Below, piece by piece: positions 45,880-58,061 of a stretch of DNA of 64,000 bases. The DNA is from Tetrastigma voinierianum (taxonomy: Eukaryota > Streptophyta > Magnoliopsida > Vitales > Vitaceae): contig JAEQBH010004568.1 of assembly GCA_016808115.1 (NCBI GenBank), positions 62,001 to 126,000 on the forward strand, written 5' to 3'. The first letter of the stretch is position 1, and every line of letters begins with the position of its first letter. The notes under the pieces were generated by a model. It was not told where the DNA came from. It did not search any database and worked only from the letters and a program-made list of their open reading frames with translations. The translations under genes and the position numbers were made by a program.

Positions 45880-47972
45880 TGGCCCCCAAAACCCGGGGTC
45901 CGTTGACTACGTCGGCAGCGAATACAAGTGGATGTCGGGTTACGAAGCGCCACTTCAAGAAAATCGGGGAGAGTCTCAGCATGCGGGAGCTCTACCCATA
46001 CAATACTGTATAAACTGTCCCCCAAAGCAGTCAATATATCATCACATGAGTAAAACGGCCTCTTGGGCCCATAATACAATACTCATCACAATATATCCAA
46101 TAGTTTCAAGAGTTAATAAACTACTCTTATACAACATATATTAAAATGAAAAGCATTCTAATACATGTATACAGTGTGACACCAAAGCCACATCCCGGCT
46201 TTCTTCTAAAACAACCTCAAGGACGAACCGTCACTCACCATACGTACGCGTACGTAAAGGGGTCCCACTTGACGGGGTGAGCTAAAGCTCGATGGGAGAA
46301 TCGCCCCAAGTGGGGCTACTCGCCCACCTAAGTGCTATCTGATGTTCCAAAGTAAACACATTCAAGCAAATGCATGATCCTGCTTAGGATGTCTGCATGA
46401 CTCAACTCGGATCCAGGAGTCCTGCGACTCTCTCCTTTTCGTAAGCCTTGTATGAGAATTATTGTTTTTATTAGTGGACAACCCTCGTGTATATATATAT
46501 CAGTTGAGTAGCTCAGGCGGTGTTATATTATTGTTTGTGGACTACCCTCCGATGAATATCAATTGGGCCGCTCCGGCGATTGATATTTTAGTTTGTGGAC
46601 TACCCTCCGATAATTAATATTTTAGACTACCCTCGAACCGTTTTCTCTGGAGCTCATCTCATGCACTATCCTATAGTCCTAGGATGTTCGGTGCATATAG
46701 ATCATGTGTGCCAATTCCAATACAGTCTAATCATACCAAATATAAACACGAATATATTCTATAAATTTAATCACACAAACATATTTATGTAATTATCATT
46801 TCAAACATCAAATTAGCTCAGCTTGGGCTAATGATCAAACCTGAACAATTCGATTCGAATTACTTAACCAAACACATATTTTCACGAAAATACATTTTAG
46901 TGTCACTATTCTAGGAGCGGTAAAACCCTAGGGTTCACCGGTTCCAACATTCAACAATTCCTTCGGTTCACTTTGTGAACCGGCGATCTCAAGCATTTCT
47001 GCCCCGTATATCCTGTCGGTGTTTCATAATTGCACAATTTAGCCACCCAACTGACCCTCGCAGCCCCTCACGACCTATTTGCACATATGAACAATAAATT
47101 CAACATTGGTCCCAAGTTTTGGACCACGATCAATGTCGGCCATTCAAGGCCTCAAGCTAACCAATACATAATTTATTGACATTCATCTGCATTTATTAAG
47201 CAGTCCGTAGAAACGAGAATACGAGGACGTTAGTCAGTCTCAATCAAACATTTCGGTTCGAGTTTTGGAGGCAGATCAAACGGTCGTTCAAGGCCTCAAC
47301 CAATCGAAGCATTGTAAAGTGGCAAGAGAATAAAACCAAGTAGGAGAAACTCTACCTCTTGTAATTTACAGTAAAAACTCACAAAGCCGGAGTCCACTTG
47401 GCGTGCTTTGCTCGCGTGGGCGTACCTTCTTGGCGGCAGCGGTTGGTTGTCGCAAATCTAGAGAGAAGTCAGAGACCTTCTCTCTAAAAACGCCATTGAA
47501 GCCCACTGCATCTCCTTCCTCCCTCCATTTCACGTTTTTGGCTTTTTGAAATGTGGGAGATGAGCACTGTAGCAAGTTTTGTCCTTTAGTTCATTAGTTC
47601 ATTTAATTAATTAATTCCCTTCTTTCTTGTTTTGACATTCGGCTCTACCTCGGCCGTCCATTTTCATCATTTCTCTACTCATACCACTTATGGAACATGA
47701 GTACTTGATATATGTGACTTTCGTCACATCGAAAATCGTTTTCACGGCTTTTTGGCTTCGATGCCTCGTAAAGCGTGCAACTCCATTGTCTCGGAATATT
47801 CTGAAATTTTCTGCGTGCTAGCACTAGATTTACCGAGGCGATTCCAGCGGTGAAATCCGTTTCGTCATCAGACTGAAGAGGGAATAAATTACGGTTTTTA
47901 GCCCCGAAATAACAATTTGTAGCGAAATTACGATTTTGCTCTTTTCAAAAATTGGAATTTCATAGATCTACA
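45880..47972 (-). repeat. Element C 5' LTR (right)
   Basis: On the + strand it goes from TGGCCCCCAAAACCCGGGG to a degraded CATAGATCTACA. It differs from the left LTR by many small indels and substitutions, so the insertion is old or the sequence contains errors. Confidence 0.8.
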
Positions 47973-48104
47973 ATGAAATATCCGCCAAGTGCTTATTCAA
48001 TTATAGATATGATGCATCAATTACTATGAAGACAATGAGATTTTTATGATTAAGATGATTAGGAAGATTTTGAAGGGGACTACATAACTAACCCCATACA
48101 AAAG

Positions 48105-48350
48105 ATAAAAATTTGAATAAAATTTTTCACAAAATTTGAATAAAATTTTCACAAAAATTGAATAAATTTGTTAACAAACCTTGAATAAAAAATTTCACAA
48201 ATTTTGAATAAAAATTTTCACAAGATTTGAATAAAATTTTCACAAGATTTGAATAAAAATTTTCACAAAATTTGAATAAAAATTTTCTCGAAATTTGAAT
48301 AAAAAATTTCACGATATTTGAATTTTTTTTTTTCACAAAATTTGAAAAAA
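48105..48350 (+). repeat. Minisatellite, 22-24 bp unit
   Basis: About ten copies of AATTTGAATAAAAATTTTCAC with single-base changes. No stable function is visible. Copy 1 of the host segment lacks it. Confidence 0.9.
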
Positions 48351-48394
48351 CAAATTCTTGTAAACAAAATATTTCACTGCAAAATCCAGATAGA

Positions 48395-49095
48395 TTCTTT
48401 GCAAAAGTTAAATAAAATTTGTTGTAAAAGCTTAATAAGATTCTCTACTAAAGTTAAACAAGTTTACTGTTAAAGTTGAATAAGATTATCTGCTAAAGTT
48501 AAATAAGTTTATTGTAAAAGCTGTATAAGATTCTCTACTAAAGTTAAATAAGTTTTACTATAAAGCTGAATAAGATTCTTTGCTAAAGTTAAATAAGTTT
48601 ACTATAAAGCTGAATAAGATTCTCTGCTAAAGTTAAATAAGTTTACTATAACGTTGAATAAGATTCTTTGTTAAAGTTAAATAAGTTTAGTATAAAAGCT
48701 AAATAAGATTCTCAAAGTTATATAAGTTTAATGTAAAAGCTGAATAAGATTCTCTGCTAAAGTTAAATAAATTTACTATAAAAGCTTAATAAGATTCTCC
48801 GCTAAAGTTAAGTAAGCTTTACTATAAAGCCGAATAAGATTCTCTGCTAATGTTAAATAAATTTATTGTAAAAACTGAATAAGATTCTTTGCTAAAGTTA
48901 AATAAGATTACTTGTAAAAGTTGAATAAGATTCTCTGCTAAAGTTAGATAAGTTTACTGTAAAAGCTTAATAAGATTCTATGCAAAAGTTAGATAAGTTT
49001 ACTGTAAAAGCTAAATAAGATTCTCTGCTAAAGTTAGATAGGTTTACTGTAAAAGCTGAATAAGATTCTTTGTAAAAGCTGAAAAAGATTATTTA
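48395..49095 (+). repeat. Minisatellite, about 42-45 bp unit
   Basis: About 15 tandem units of GCTGAATAAGATTCTCTGC and TAAAGTTAAATAAGTTTACTG plus TAAAA. The corresponding place in copy 1 (32760-32880) has only two or three degenerate units, so the array expanded after the duplication or shrank there. Confidence 0.9.
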
Positions 49096-50267
49096 AAAAA
49101 AAATGGTCTTATAAAAGCTAAGTAATTGTTTTGCAAAATTAAAATTGTGAATTAAAAATATTTTTAGTAATTATTAGAAGGTTTGAGTTCATCTAGACTT
49201 TCCCATAGATGGAGTTATTCAACAGGTTAAGAAGGTACAATTTGAGTACTCTATTACTAAAAGTATTCAACATGTTTCATTTTTCCTTTGATTAGTTTAT
49301 GATTTTTATATATTCTTAGTTTGTAATCCAATTTATAATCTTGGAAGCGAGTTGCTTAATGTTAGACTTATACTCCCATGGATCAATTTGGTATGAAATA
49401 TTCAAATAAATCTATGTGAAACAAATCCTTATTTTTATCCTAAAATGCAAGTCATTAGAAGCTTAATAGATTGATTTTTGAGTAAAAATGATGTCAAGCG
49501 AGTTGCAGGTGAAATCTGCGACACTGAGGCAGGGTCAGTTGACAGCCCAGGTCAGCCGCGAGGAAGACTCGTGGATGTCGGGTAACCGACACCACACCAT
49601 CATGTCCCACTCGGGACCCATGGTGCGAAAAGACGAGTCTCCTTTGTACGAGGAGCTCTACCCAAAATACAACATGTACAAAAACCCTGGAAACATGGCC
49701 CAATATAATACAATGACCTCATTGGGTCCACATATGAGTAAAAATGGGCCCTATGAAAAATGGCCACATAGGGCCCATTTATCCATACTTAAACATATAA
49801 GCACATGACTATAAAACCATAGTCCATAAGAATTTAAATTACATCACTCTTATACAAAACATATATCAAAATTAAGTATTCTAATACATGTCTTACAAAA
49901 TATAAATCAAAACCACAATCCAACTTTCTTCTCAATATGGGCCTCTAGTGAGCGACGTCTCCCTGCACATTCCCTGTACCTGAAAAGGGGTCCCACGACG
50001 GGGTGAGCAATGCCCAGCAGAGTGAAATCCTACAAGGGCTACTCCTCACCTAAGTGCACATGCAATGGTCATGCAACAATAAAAACTCCCCTCCATAAGA
50101 TGTCATCCTAGAATGGAAACCTACATGTCATGAATGAGATGCGACTCAACATGTCCCATATACCGAGCCCTTACCGACTCCCTCTTGAACCCGAGCCCCA
50201 AACCAACTCCCTCACACATTCTTATACTCCCAAAGTAGAAACTCACCGTGGTATTTCAACCAATGGT

Positions 50268-50440
50268 CCTTTATCAAAACCAAAGCTTTTGTTTATAAAT
50301 AAAAACAATGGACAATCTCGAGCAGCTTTAAACAAGCATTGGACAATCTCCGAAAACCGCTTTTAAAACAAAAGCATTGGACAGTCTTCGATAAACCGCT
50401 TTAAAACAAAAGCATTGGACAATCTCCAAAACCGCTTGAC
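50268..50440. repeat. AAAACAAAAGCATTGGACA repeats in element D LTR
   Basis: Four units of about 40-45 bp, AAAGCATTGGACA(A/G)TCTC followed by a CGAAAACCGCTTT-like stretch. The right LTR has the same array at 58805-59015 with one unit more. Confidence 0.85.
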
Positions 50441-51216
50441 TCTTTAGGACTTGTTGTCCTTGGGGCGAGACCACACCATGTACCTTTGCGGTGTTGATTT
50501 ACAACCATGAAGACCGTGGAGCTCTATTGGACGTCGTCAGTGCCAGTCCACCACCCGGCTACAAATGGTGAAAGACAACAACCATGGACTCCCACCCGTT
50601 TCTGCGTGTCCTGTGCATATGGCCCAATGGAAATGTAATGCAAATGTGCCTTCACCATGCCATATATAATGAATTGCTATATTGCACATATGCCTACTCA
50701 TGCATATTAACCCATGCATAAATTGGACATTTATATTACTGAACACATAAATTCCAATTTAAATCATACAATTCATGCTAACATACCTGACACACATACA
50801 TTGACATCTACAAGTCATCACCAATCGGGTGATGACTTACTTTATCCACTAGGTCTATTGTGACACCATGTCCTGAGAGTAGCACACGGCAACCATGCAA
50901 TGGCCTCAATCATACACAAACTCATGTGCATTTCCTGGCTCATGGATAATTATATCAACATGCATATAATTGCAAACAACATACACCAATTTCAATATAT
51001 TGTTTGTACATATCATCGCAGCCAAACAGTTTTGCACACTTGGTGCTCCTGATCAAATTTTAGAAAACTATGTGGGTACCGTGCCATTCACGGGAATATG
51101 GCTAGATTCTAGACTCCATTGAAACTTAAATGGGGTCCAAGAACACCAAATTTGGAGTCTAAGCAAGAGGATTTTTCAGAGTTGCAAGCCATAAAGAAAA
51201 TTAACAATTTCATTTT

Positions 51217-53640
51217 TGTAGCGAGAAGATGCGCCAAAAATACCACTAGAATTTTGTAATAATTTTATTATATGATAGGGTATAAATTGAGCCAACTAGG
51301 GTATATTGGGAGTGCTAAATGAATATTGATTAAATAGTTTATATGAAAAATAGAAATTGATTGGGCTAAGAAAATAACCCAAGTGTAAAAGAAATGAGCA
51401 AAGTAATTTGTAAAATGAGGACCTAAGGGTCAAATGATAAGCTTAAATGCTAAGTTAAGTATAGTAAAATGAAAGTGAAATAGAGACCAAAGAAAAATGA
51501 AAATGGAATTTGTGTGTAGAAAGCCAAACATGGCCTTACACTTAAAATGAAGAATAAGACTAAATATGGTGTGAAGGCACATTTATTGCAGATTTTCAAG
51601 AGCAAGGAAATGTCAGTTTTGAGAGCAAGTGAGAGAGAAGCTAGGGGTTTTGGAGGGGAGGGGGTTGTTGTGTAAGTATTTTCCATTTTTCAGATCTTGC
51701 AAGAAGGAGGAAGAAAGAAAAGGCTAGGGCTTCAAGTGCAAAGAGATTTAAGGTAAGAACCAAACCCTAGAAAGTTGTATTTGATGTTTGGGTTAGAAAA
51801 ACCATAATCCATCCATGGGTTTTGCTCATGGTTGGTTTAGGATGATATTAGGATGTTATTATGAGTGATTCTCATGTTTTGTTTGGGGATTTTGGGGTGA
51901 TTTTGGAGAAAAATAGCAAAAGTTCAAAAACTGGAAAATCAAGGCATTATCGGGCTCCTACGCCGCAGCGTAGGGAACCCACGCCGCGACATAGACCTAC
52001 ACCAAGGCATGGGATACCCTCGCATTGAGCAGAGAGTACAAAATGGCACCCTGGTTTCTATAGGTATAACAAGTTATGCTGCTTGAAGGTCTACGCCACG
52101 GCATAGCGTAGCTACTATTCTGGGGCAAAATTTTGGATTTTGTTCAGAAAGTCCCTGGATTTTGTGCAGCGATAGTATAGGAACCCCTAATAAATATTAA
52201 TGGGCTTGAATAAGAAGAAACTAAGTGAAAAGTGTCTGATATCGTCGCCTCGACGTTAAGTGTGGTAATTCTTTAGTTTACTAAATGTGATGTGTGTTAT
52301 TTCTTTGAGTAGGTGGGGATCACCAAACCTAGAATGAGATTGAAAGGCAAAGAGCCAAAAAGAAAAGAAGAGAGATAGATTGGTTGGTTCTATCTTCTCC
52401 TATTCTCATTTGAAGATTTGAAATGTTTGTTCTAAATGTTTAAGAAAAGCATATTGATTTGTTTTAATTGATTGTGAATTGTTTGCATATGAAAATTACA
52501 TGAGTATTGAAAATGAACTGTTTATACAAATGTACATATTGTACTGTACTTTGCTATAAAGGATTTGAACTCCCTTAATAGAATGTTAACCGTTTAATTC
52601 GCATTAAGGACTATATTGGCTATCGATAAGGGTTAAGTCGCGATGCGAGAACAAATGTATTGATGTGTCACTCAGATCAGGCTGTGGGACGAGTTTCGGT
52701 AGTGTTCCGCAATTGAATTTAATAACCGGTTAGTAGCCCGAGCCCGGACGGCTTTGTGTTATAAAACCAATGTTTTTATCTGAGGGCTGCGGTCAAGCGG
52801 GGCTTGTGCGGTGATTAGATATCCTGAATCACGAAAACATAGAGTTAAATTTGTTAAGAGCAAAAGCGCCAGATTGATTTTGAAATTATTGACATATTGG
52901 AATTGAAAAACTGTGTTGCAAATTGGAAAGGAAAAGAGCATTGTAAGTACATGATTTAGTTATAAATGATTTATTGCATATGAAAGTGTATATTTGGAAT
53001 GATCAATGAAGCAAGTAAATGATTGTATATGAAAGAAGTATATGCATTGTATTCGTGATCATCAAATGATTTAAAATTTTGTTTAGTAAATTGCATGATT
53101 TGACTTAAAGCGAAATAGAAGAATAGAGTGCATAGAACCACTAAGCATGAAAATGCCCAGCGTATTGTTTTTACTCCCGATGCGCGGTGCCAGGAGTGAT
53201 GGCCCGGTGATTGAAGCGGGCAAGGTCGAGGAGCTCAGAGTCATTCAGAAAGTTCACGGAGTATTCTCTGTCACATGCATCCTCACCATTTTTTATCATG
53301 ACATTGTTTTGTAAACAAAAGAAGTTCAACTCCGAAATTATTTTTGTACCTATATCTGAATACAATTTTGGATATTATGTTGTAAACGACATAAAATGCC
53401 ATTTTTGGTTAAATGCATATTTTGCAAAGGAATTGCATTGAATTTGTAAATGTTTATGGAAGCACCCCAGTGAAATAAGCTTCTCCAAAGATTTGAGAAA
53501 AAGGGCTTTTATGCCAACTGAAATGTAACGCTTCCGCGTGTTTTTGATAAATGATTTTGATAAAGTGATATAGTGGTATCATAGCATCTCGGATCCGGTT
53601 CAAACTTGTCAATCTGGTCGGACCGGAAAGGGGCGGTACA
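51217..53640 (+). mobile_element. Solo LTR nested in element D LTR (2.42 kb)
   Basis: It runs from TGTAGCGAGAAGATGCGCC to GGGGCGGTACA, with TGTA/TACA inverted ends. Comparison with the uninterrupted right LTR at 59785-59830 shows it as extra sequence between ACAATTTCATTTT and AAAGAGGCTACT. It resembles LTR B (420-3253) in layout, for example an ACGCC(G/A)C(G/A)GC...TAG-rich stretch near 51955-52110. A TGGTATCATAGC at about 53570 is PBS-like but lies inside the boundaries, so it is probably fortuitous. Orientation + is inferred. Confidence 0.7.
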
Positions 53641-54057
53641 AAAGAGGCTACTATATTGCGTCATTTTTTGGACCTAATATGAGCTCAAGTTACATTAAGC
53701 TATATATGGATGGATTCTAGAATCAAAGGTCTTTCCATAGAGTCTAATAACGTGCAAATCGAAGTTCAGACGAGAAAGTTATGGCTGTCAAAAGTTGGAG
53801 GCTTCACATGAATAGTGACCTCCGCAGAATCAAAACAGAACCAGAAAAATATGTTTGTTATTTTTTTTCCTTCCTTTTTGGTGCTCGAGAGCACCATCCA
53901 AGCTTTGGCCACAGGGGCCTCGACCCAAGGCAAAACAACTCCTAGATGGAAAATAAGCAGTAGGAAGGTTCCCTACCTCTTTGGTAGTGGCTTTTCGTTC
54001 AGGAAGCTCGGGAAACCAAGGCCTCCTGCACTTTTCGCTCGAATCTCCGACGAAAAC

Positions 54058-55802
54058 TATGACACCCTAAAACCCGAGGTGTCCCGTTGACCACCCGTCA
54101 ACCCACGGAAAACCTATGTCTCATGTCATGAGACTCATACATGAGTAAAAATGGCCACTTAGGCCCATACATCAATACTCGCCAAAATCTAACCAACTAT
54201 ATTACAATAGTTCAGAGTTGATTACATCACTCTTAATACCAACATATATTAGAATTTAGAATTCTAATACATGTTTTACAAAATTAATACAAAGCCACAT
54301 GTCGGCTTTACCTGCATGACCTCTAATGGCGTCGTCTCGAACACTCCACCATGCTGAAATAATGATCCCTCGACGGGATGAGCAAGTGGTTGGATTATCC
54401 TACATGGGTACTCCGCTAAGTGCATGCAATGATTCAACATAAAACACACTCAAGCAAATACATGATACCTTTCGGTGTCTACATGCCCAATCCATGTCTC
54501 GAGTCCTCGGACTCCTCACATGCCTAGCGAATCTTGGCATAGTTTTTCAAAACAAAGGTTTTGTTCTTGAAAACCTGTGCGGATTTCGGTAAAATCTATT
54601 GGACAACCTCGAGGCGGGTGCTGGATTATTTTACGACAGTCATGGGTCGGCCCTCAGGATGAGCGTTGGACCACTCTCCAGGCAATTCTTTGGAAAATCT
54701 TCCTTGAAATTCCTTTCCATGACTATTTTCCATTTTATTTTCTTCGTACCATGCACTCACACCTAATTTTCTAGGTTGCCCCGGTGCATATTAAATGCAT
54801 TATGCCATTTCCAAACAATCCATGTCATCCAATTCAAGCAATATTTTGCTTACAACACACATGGACCATTTTCGGTCCAACAAAGCAAACCAGGACTGTT
54901 TTTTAGCAGTCCTAAGCAGCAATGGGGTTTGGCTAGTGGGCGGCCCACTCATAACATCGGTTCCACTTTGTGGAACCAAAATCCAGCATGGCCATTTCCG
55001 GCCCAACAACATCAAACCATAATTTATTGCATAGAATTATCACACAAACTTTCATCCAAACGGTCCCTAGCGTAACGGGTTCACATCTTCCAGCAGAATT
55101 CGGTCAGAGTTTTGGGACCAGCAGTAACCATTCACGACCTCAAACACTCTAAATCATTCACAAAGCTCTTAAAACCGAAAATAACCAAGTAGGAGAAGAC
55201 CTACCTCTTGGGTTGTCGAAACTCTCAAAGCAGGTGCTCCACGCATAGCCCTTTCGCGTAGAACAGCACCTTCTTGGCTGACACGGCAGATGGTCGAAAG
55301 CCGGAAATCTAAGAGAAGTTGCACGCTTCTCTCTCTAGAAATCTGATTTTCCTCCTTTATAAATCAGCACCATTTTGGAGCTCCTTCCACTATACCATTT
55401 TATTCCCATTTTGTCCCTCACTTGCCACTTGTCAAGCCACTATTGTCTCATTGGATTTCCTTATCCATTTAATCCACCAACTTTGGATTTTCCTCCAATT
55501 AGGAGATGCCACTTGTCACCCATGGGCCCCACACTTGAGCACAAGTTGACTGATTCTGCACCTGAAACGTGGCACATTGTGAGCCACTCAAAATGCACCA
55601 AGTGTCCATGTCGTTGCCTTGAAAAACGTGCAAATTCCGACTGTCTCGAAATTTGACGAAATTCGACGTGGTAGCTAGATTTCGCGAGACGATTCCAACA
55701 GTGAAGTCCATTTCATCATCCGATATCTAGAAAAATTCTGAATTTTGACCGAAATTACCATTTTACCCTTTTTGAGAAAATTAGGATTTTCAGGGTTTCA
55801 CA
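54058..55802 (-). mobile_element. Solo LTR of the TGTGAAACCC family nested in element D LTR
   Basis: On the minus strand it starts TGTGAAACCCTGAAAATCC at 55802 and ends GGGTTTTAGGGTGTCATA at 54058. The flanking LTR sequence (CGAATCTCCGA before, AGCTCCTGTTTTTGG after) is contiguous in the right LTR of element D at 60220-60248. The target duplication is not clear. It is closest in layout to G3 at 35624-37256. Confidence 0.8.
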
Positions 55803-56395
55803 ATAGCTCCTGTTTTTGGTGTCCACGTGTTGCCCTCAACGAGTACCGACTTTAAGTCTTGGCCCGACGCGAGACAACCACCTGAGCTCCGTAGATCTTA
55901 GAGATAAGTCAAAGCTTCTCTCTCAACACCCTCTCTTCTCCTCTCACTATCGGATCCAACCCCCAAAAAAATGAGCTTTTCCCCATTTTGTCCTCCTTTT
56001 ATTCCAATTAACTTAAGTTTGTTAAGTGACCCATGTCGTACCACATGTCCACTCCGGTCCCGGGTTCGTTTCTGTCCTGAAGCGATTCATTTATTTTTAG
56101 TTCAATTTATTTTAAATGAATTTATCTCAAGCCATTTCCTGACTTCTGAGATTTTCGTAAAAATCTCGTACCTGGAGCCACTAGCTACTCACCACTCAGA
56201 AATCGTAAAAATTTCGACTGTCTCATAATTCGACGAAACTTTTCTAGGTCACTAGATTTCGTGAGACGAATCCAACGACAAAGTCCGTTTTGTCATACAA
56301 GATCCAGAGAATTTTCTAGGCTTCCCTGAGCCATTCCAACAATTTTACTATTCTTGTCATTTTTCAGAAATTTTTAAATTTTCCCGGGTTTTACA

Positions 56396-56410
56396 TTCTC
56401 CCTTCCTTAA
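56396..56410 (-). other. Element D polypurine tract
   Basis: On the minus strand TAAGGAAGGGAGAA directly precedes the LTR start TGTAAAACCC, and TTTCGGGACGAAATTCC lies just upstream, as in elements A and C. Confidence 0.8.
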
Positions 56411-56699
56411 AGGAATTTCGTCCCGAAATTCACATACACATGTACATCAAATCCTGATGCATGTGCAGATCATCTAAGTACCAAATTACTAACAACATGC
56501 AGAATCAAACAATACTCTTGCCCAGGAGCAGAGTAGAAGCTACTCTGTATGTCCGACTGATTTGCAAGCTTAGTCTGAGGTGTAATGGTGTAAACATGCC
56601 CTTGGGTCCCTGAAGTCCCGGCCTGGGAGCCCTGTACTCGACCTCAACCCATGCCCTAGCCTCTTTGGCCTGTCTATGAAACAAGCCGGTGCACATTAC

Positions 56700-57732
56700 G
56701 CACCTTGGGGCCCGTGCGTTCCCATGGCTCGTCTTTGGGGTAAGGAGAGACAAATTGTGTCTGCGTATGTTCCACTGATAATCGAGACCGAGGTGTCCCA
56801 TAACCCTGGGATCCCTGCCTCAGTGGGCAATCCCGTCTCATGTGTCCAAGCTGTTGGCAATGGTAACACCTCCCCTATCCTGGCTTATCAGGAGTCCTAA
56901 AATGTCCTCCACCTTGTTATGATCCATCCTGTCCTTGGCCTTGATAGGCGTGGTCCTGCCCTGGAGGTCCTCACGGAACAGAAGTCTTCTGCTTCTTTCC
57001 CGAGCTAGAAGAAGACTGACTCTCCTTTATTTTCCCACTAGCACCCGCATCTTGGATGCTCCATGCGTCTTTAATCTCTCTCTCTATGGCCATAGTTGTC
57101 TAAACATAGAGTCCATATCCTGTAAGAGGAATTCTACAATCTTACCCCGGATGGAAAACTTCAACCCATCCTCAAATTTCCTGACCTTTGCCATATCTAT
57201 GGCCACGTAGTCATCGGTAAAATGGGCTAACTCTGTGAACCTAGCCACACACTCTAGCACCATCATCGTTCCTTGCTTTAGCTCTAGGAACTCCCGGGCC
57301 TTCGCATGTCTAGCAGATGTAGGGAAAAATTTTCCCATGAAGAGCTCTCAGAACTCTCCCTATGTCATTACCTCCCAATTCATGGAGGTCGTAACCCATC
57401 CCACCATACTTGGGATCGCCCTCTAGTTGGAATGCAGCTAGTCTTATCTTGGTAGCGTCGGAGGTGATCTTCATGGCCTCTAATACTTTTTCAATATGAC
57501 GGAACCAATGGTCAGCTACCATCGGGTCCACTCCTCCCATGAACATCGGAGGATGATGAGCTTTGAACCTTTGGAGATTACTCGTCCCTCCCTGACCCCC
57601 AGCTACGCTAGCCTGTGCAAGGGTGGCGACTGTAGCTCTCATAGCCTCTATGAAGGCCTGTGGGTTGAAAACAGGTGGTGGTTGGCCAATGCCTCGCCCA
57701 TGACCTCTACGTCCTTTTCTTCGACTTGCCAT
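56700..57732 (-). pseudogene. Element D gag (nearly complete, frameshifted)
   Basis: The ATG at 57732 opens MASRRKGRRGHGRGIGQPPP, followed by a typical capsid segment (NLQRFKAHHPP, DPMVADHWFRHIEKVLEAMK, KIRLAAFQLEGDP). A frameshift at about 57320 moves to the frame with MGKFFPTSARHAKAREFLEL and ARFTELAHFTDDYV. The zinc knuckle CYHCQQLGHMRRDC at 56868-56827 keeps the full C-X2-C-X4-H-X4-C pattern. There is no protease after it; about 300 bases further comes the polypurine tract. It is the best preserved retroelement gene of the window, though frameshifts and stops likely prevent a full Gag. Confidence 0.85.
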
Positions 57733-58061
57733 CTACACAAGTTAATAACAAAATTTAGATTCCATTTTCCTCATTTCCCTAGCAATGCATAATATTAAAC
57801 ACTATCAATTTTTATTTTTTTTTTTGTTCCCGAACTATCATGTTCGTTTATTTCTCAAACCCCTAGGGTTATTTTCCCACCTTAGTGTTCAACGTTTTCC
57901 TATATACATCCTACTATGTATATAATTCAAACAATATGTAACACGCATCATGCAATATATAGCATGCAATAATTTCATCAGAATGCACAATGAATGCATG
58001 ATCTAAACCCATGCCCAATGAGCCCTAGGTATTCGTATACATATGCTCTACGTGCAAGGCT

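Larger units (their letters stand above)
37930..47972 (-). mobile_element. Element C: rearranged Ty3/gypsy retrotransposon, minus strand
   Basis: Two LTRs of about 2.1 kb (37930-40068 and 45880-47972) flank a 5.8 kb interior. On the minus strand the interior has a PBS-like site (about 45876-45862), a leader of about 2 kb, gag N-terminus, a protease piece, RT, a displaced gag C-terminus with a second protease-like piece, integrase end and tail, then a polypurine tract (GAGGGGAGAA at 40069-40078). The motif set is Ty3/gypsy of chromovirus type. No module is intact and the order is scrambled. No clean target duplication was found (GATTA versus ATGAA). It lies within a duplicated host segment. 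Confidence 0.8.
47973..49511 (+). repeat. Duplicated host segment, copy 2, right half
   Basis: It holds two minisatellites (below), and its 49130-49440 part matches 33200-33560. It ends at the insertion site of element D. Confidence 0.65.
49517..56395 (-). repeat. Element D 3' LTR (left), interrupted twice
   Basis: Three blocks (49517-51216, 53641-54057, 55803-56395) together match the right LTR in order. Its + strand right end GGGTTTTACA meets the polypurine tract CTCCCTTCC. Confidence 0.85.

Noticed and set aside
48105..49095. CRISPR-like array
   Set aside because: Units are contiguous, without unique spacers, and the DNA is from a plant nucleus. These are ordinary minisatellites.
53560..53580. 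TGGTATCATAGC as PBS of the solo LTR at 51217
   Set aside because: It lies about 65 bp inside the boundary that comparison with the uninterrupted LTR gives, so it cannot be a PBS outside the LTR unless the boundary is wrong.
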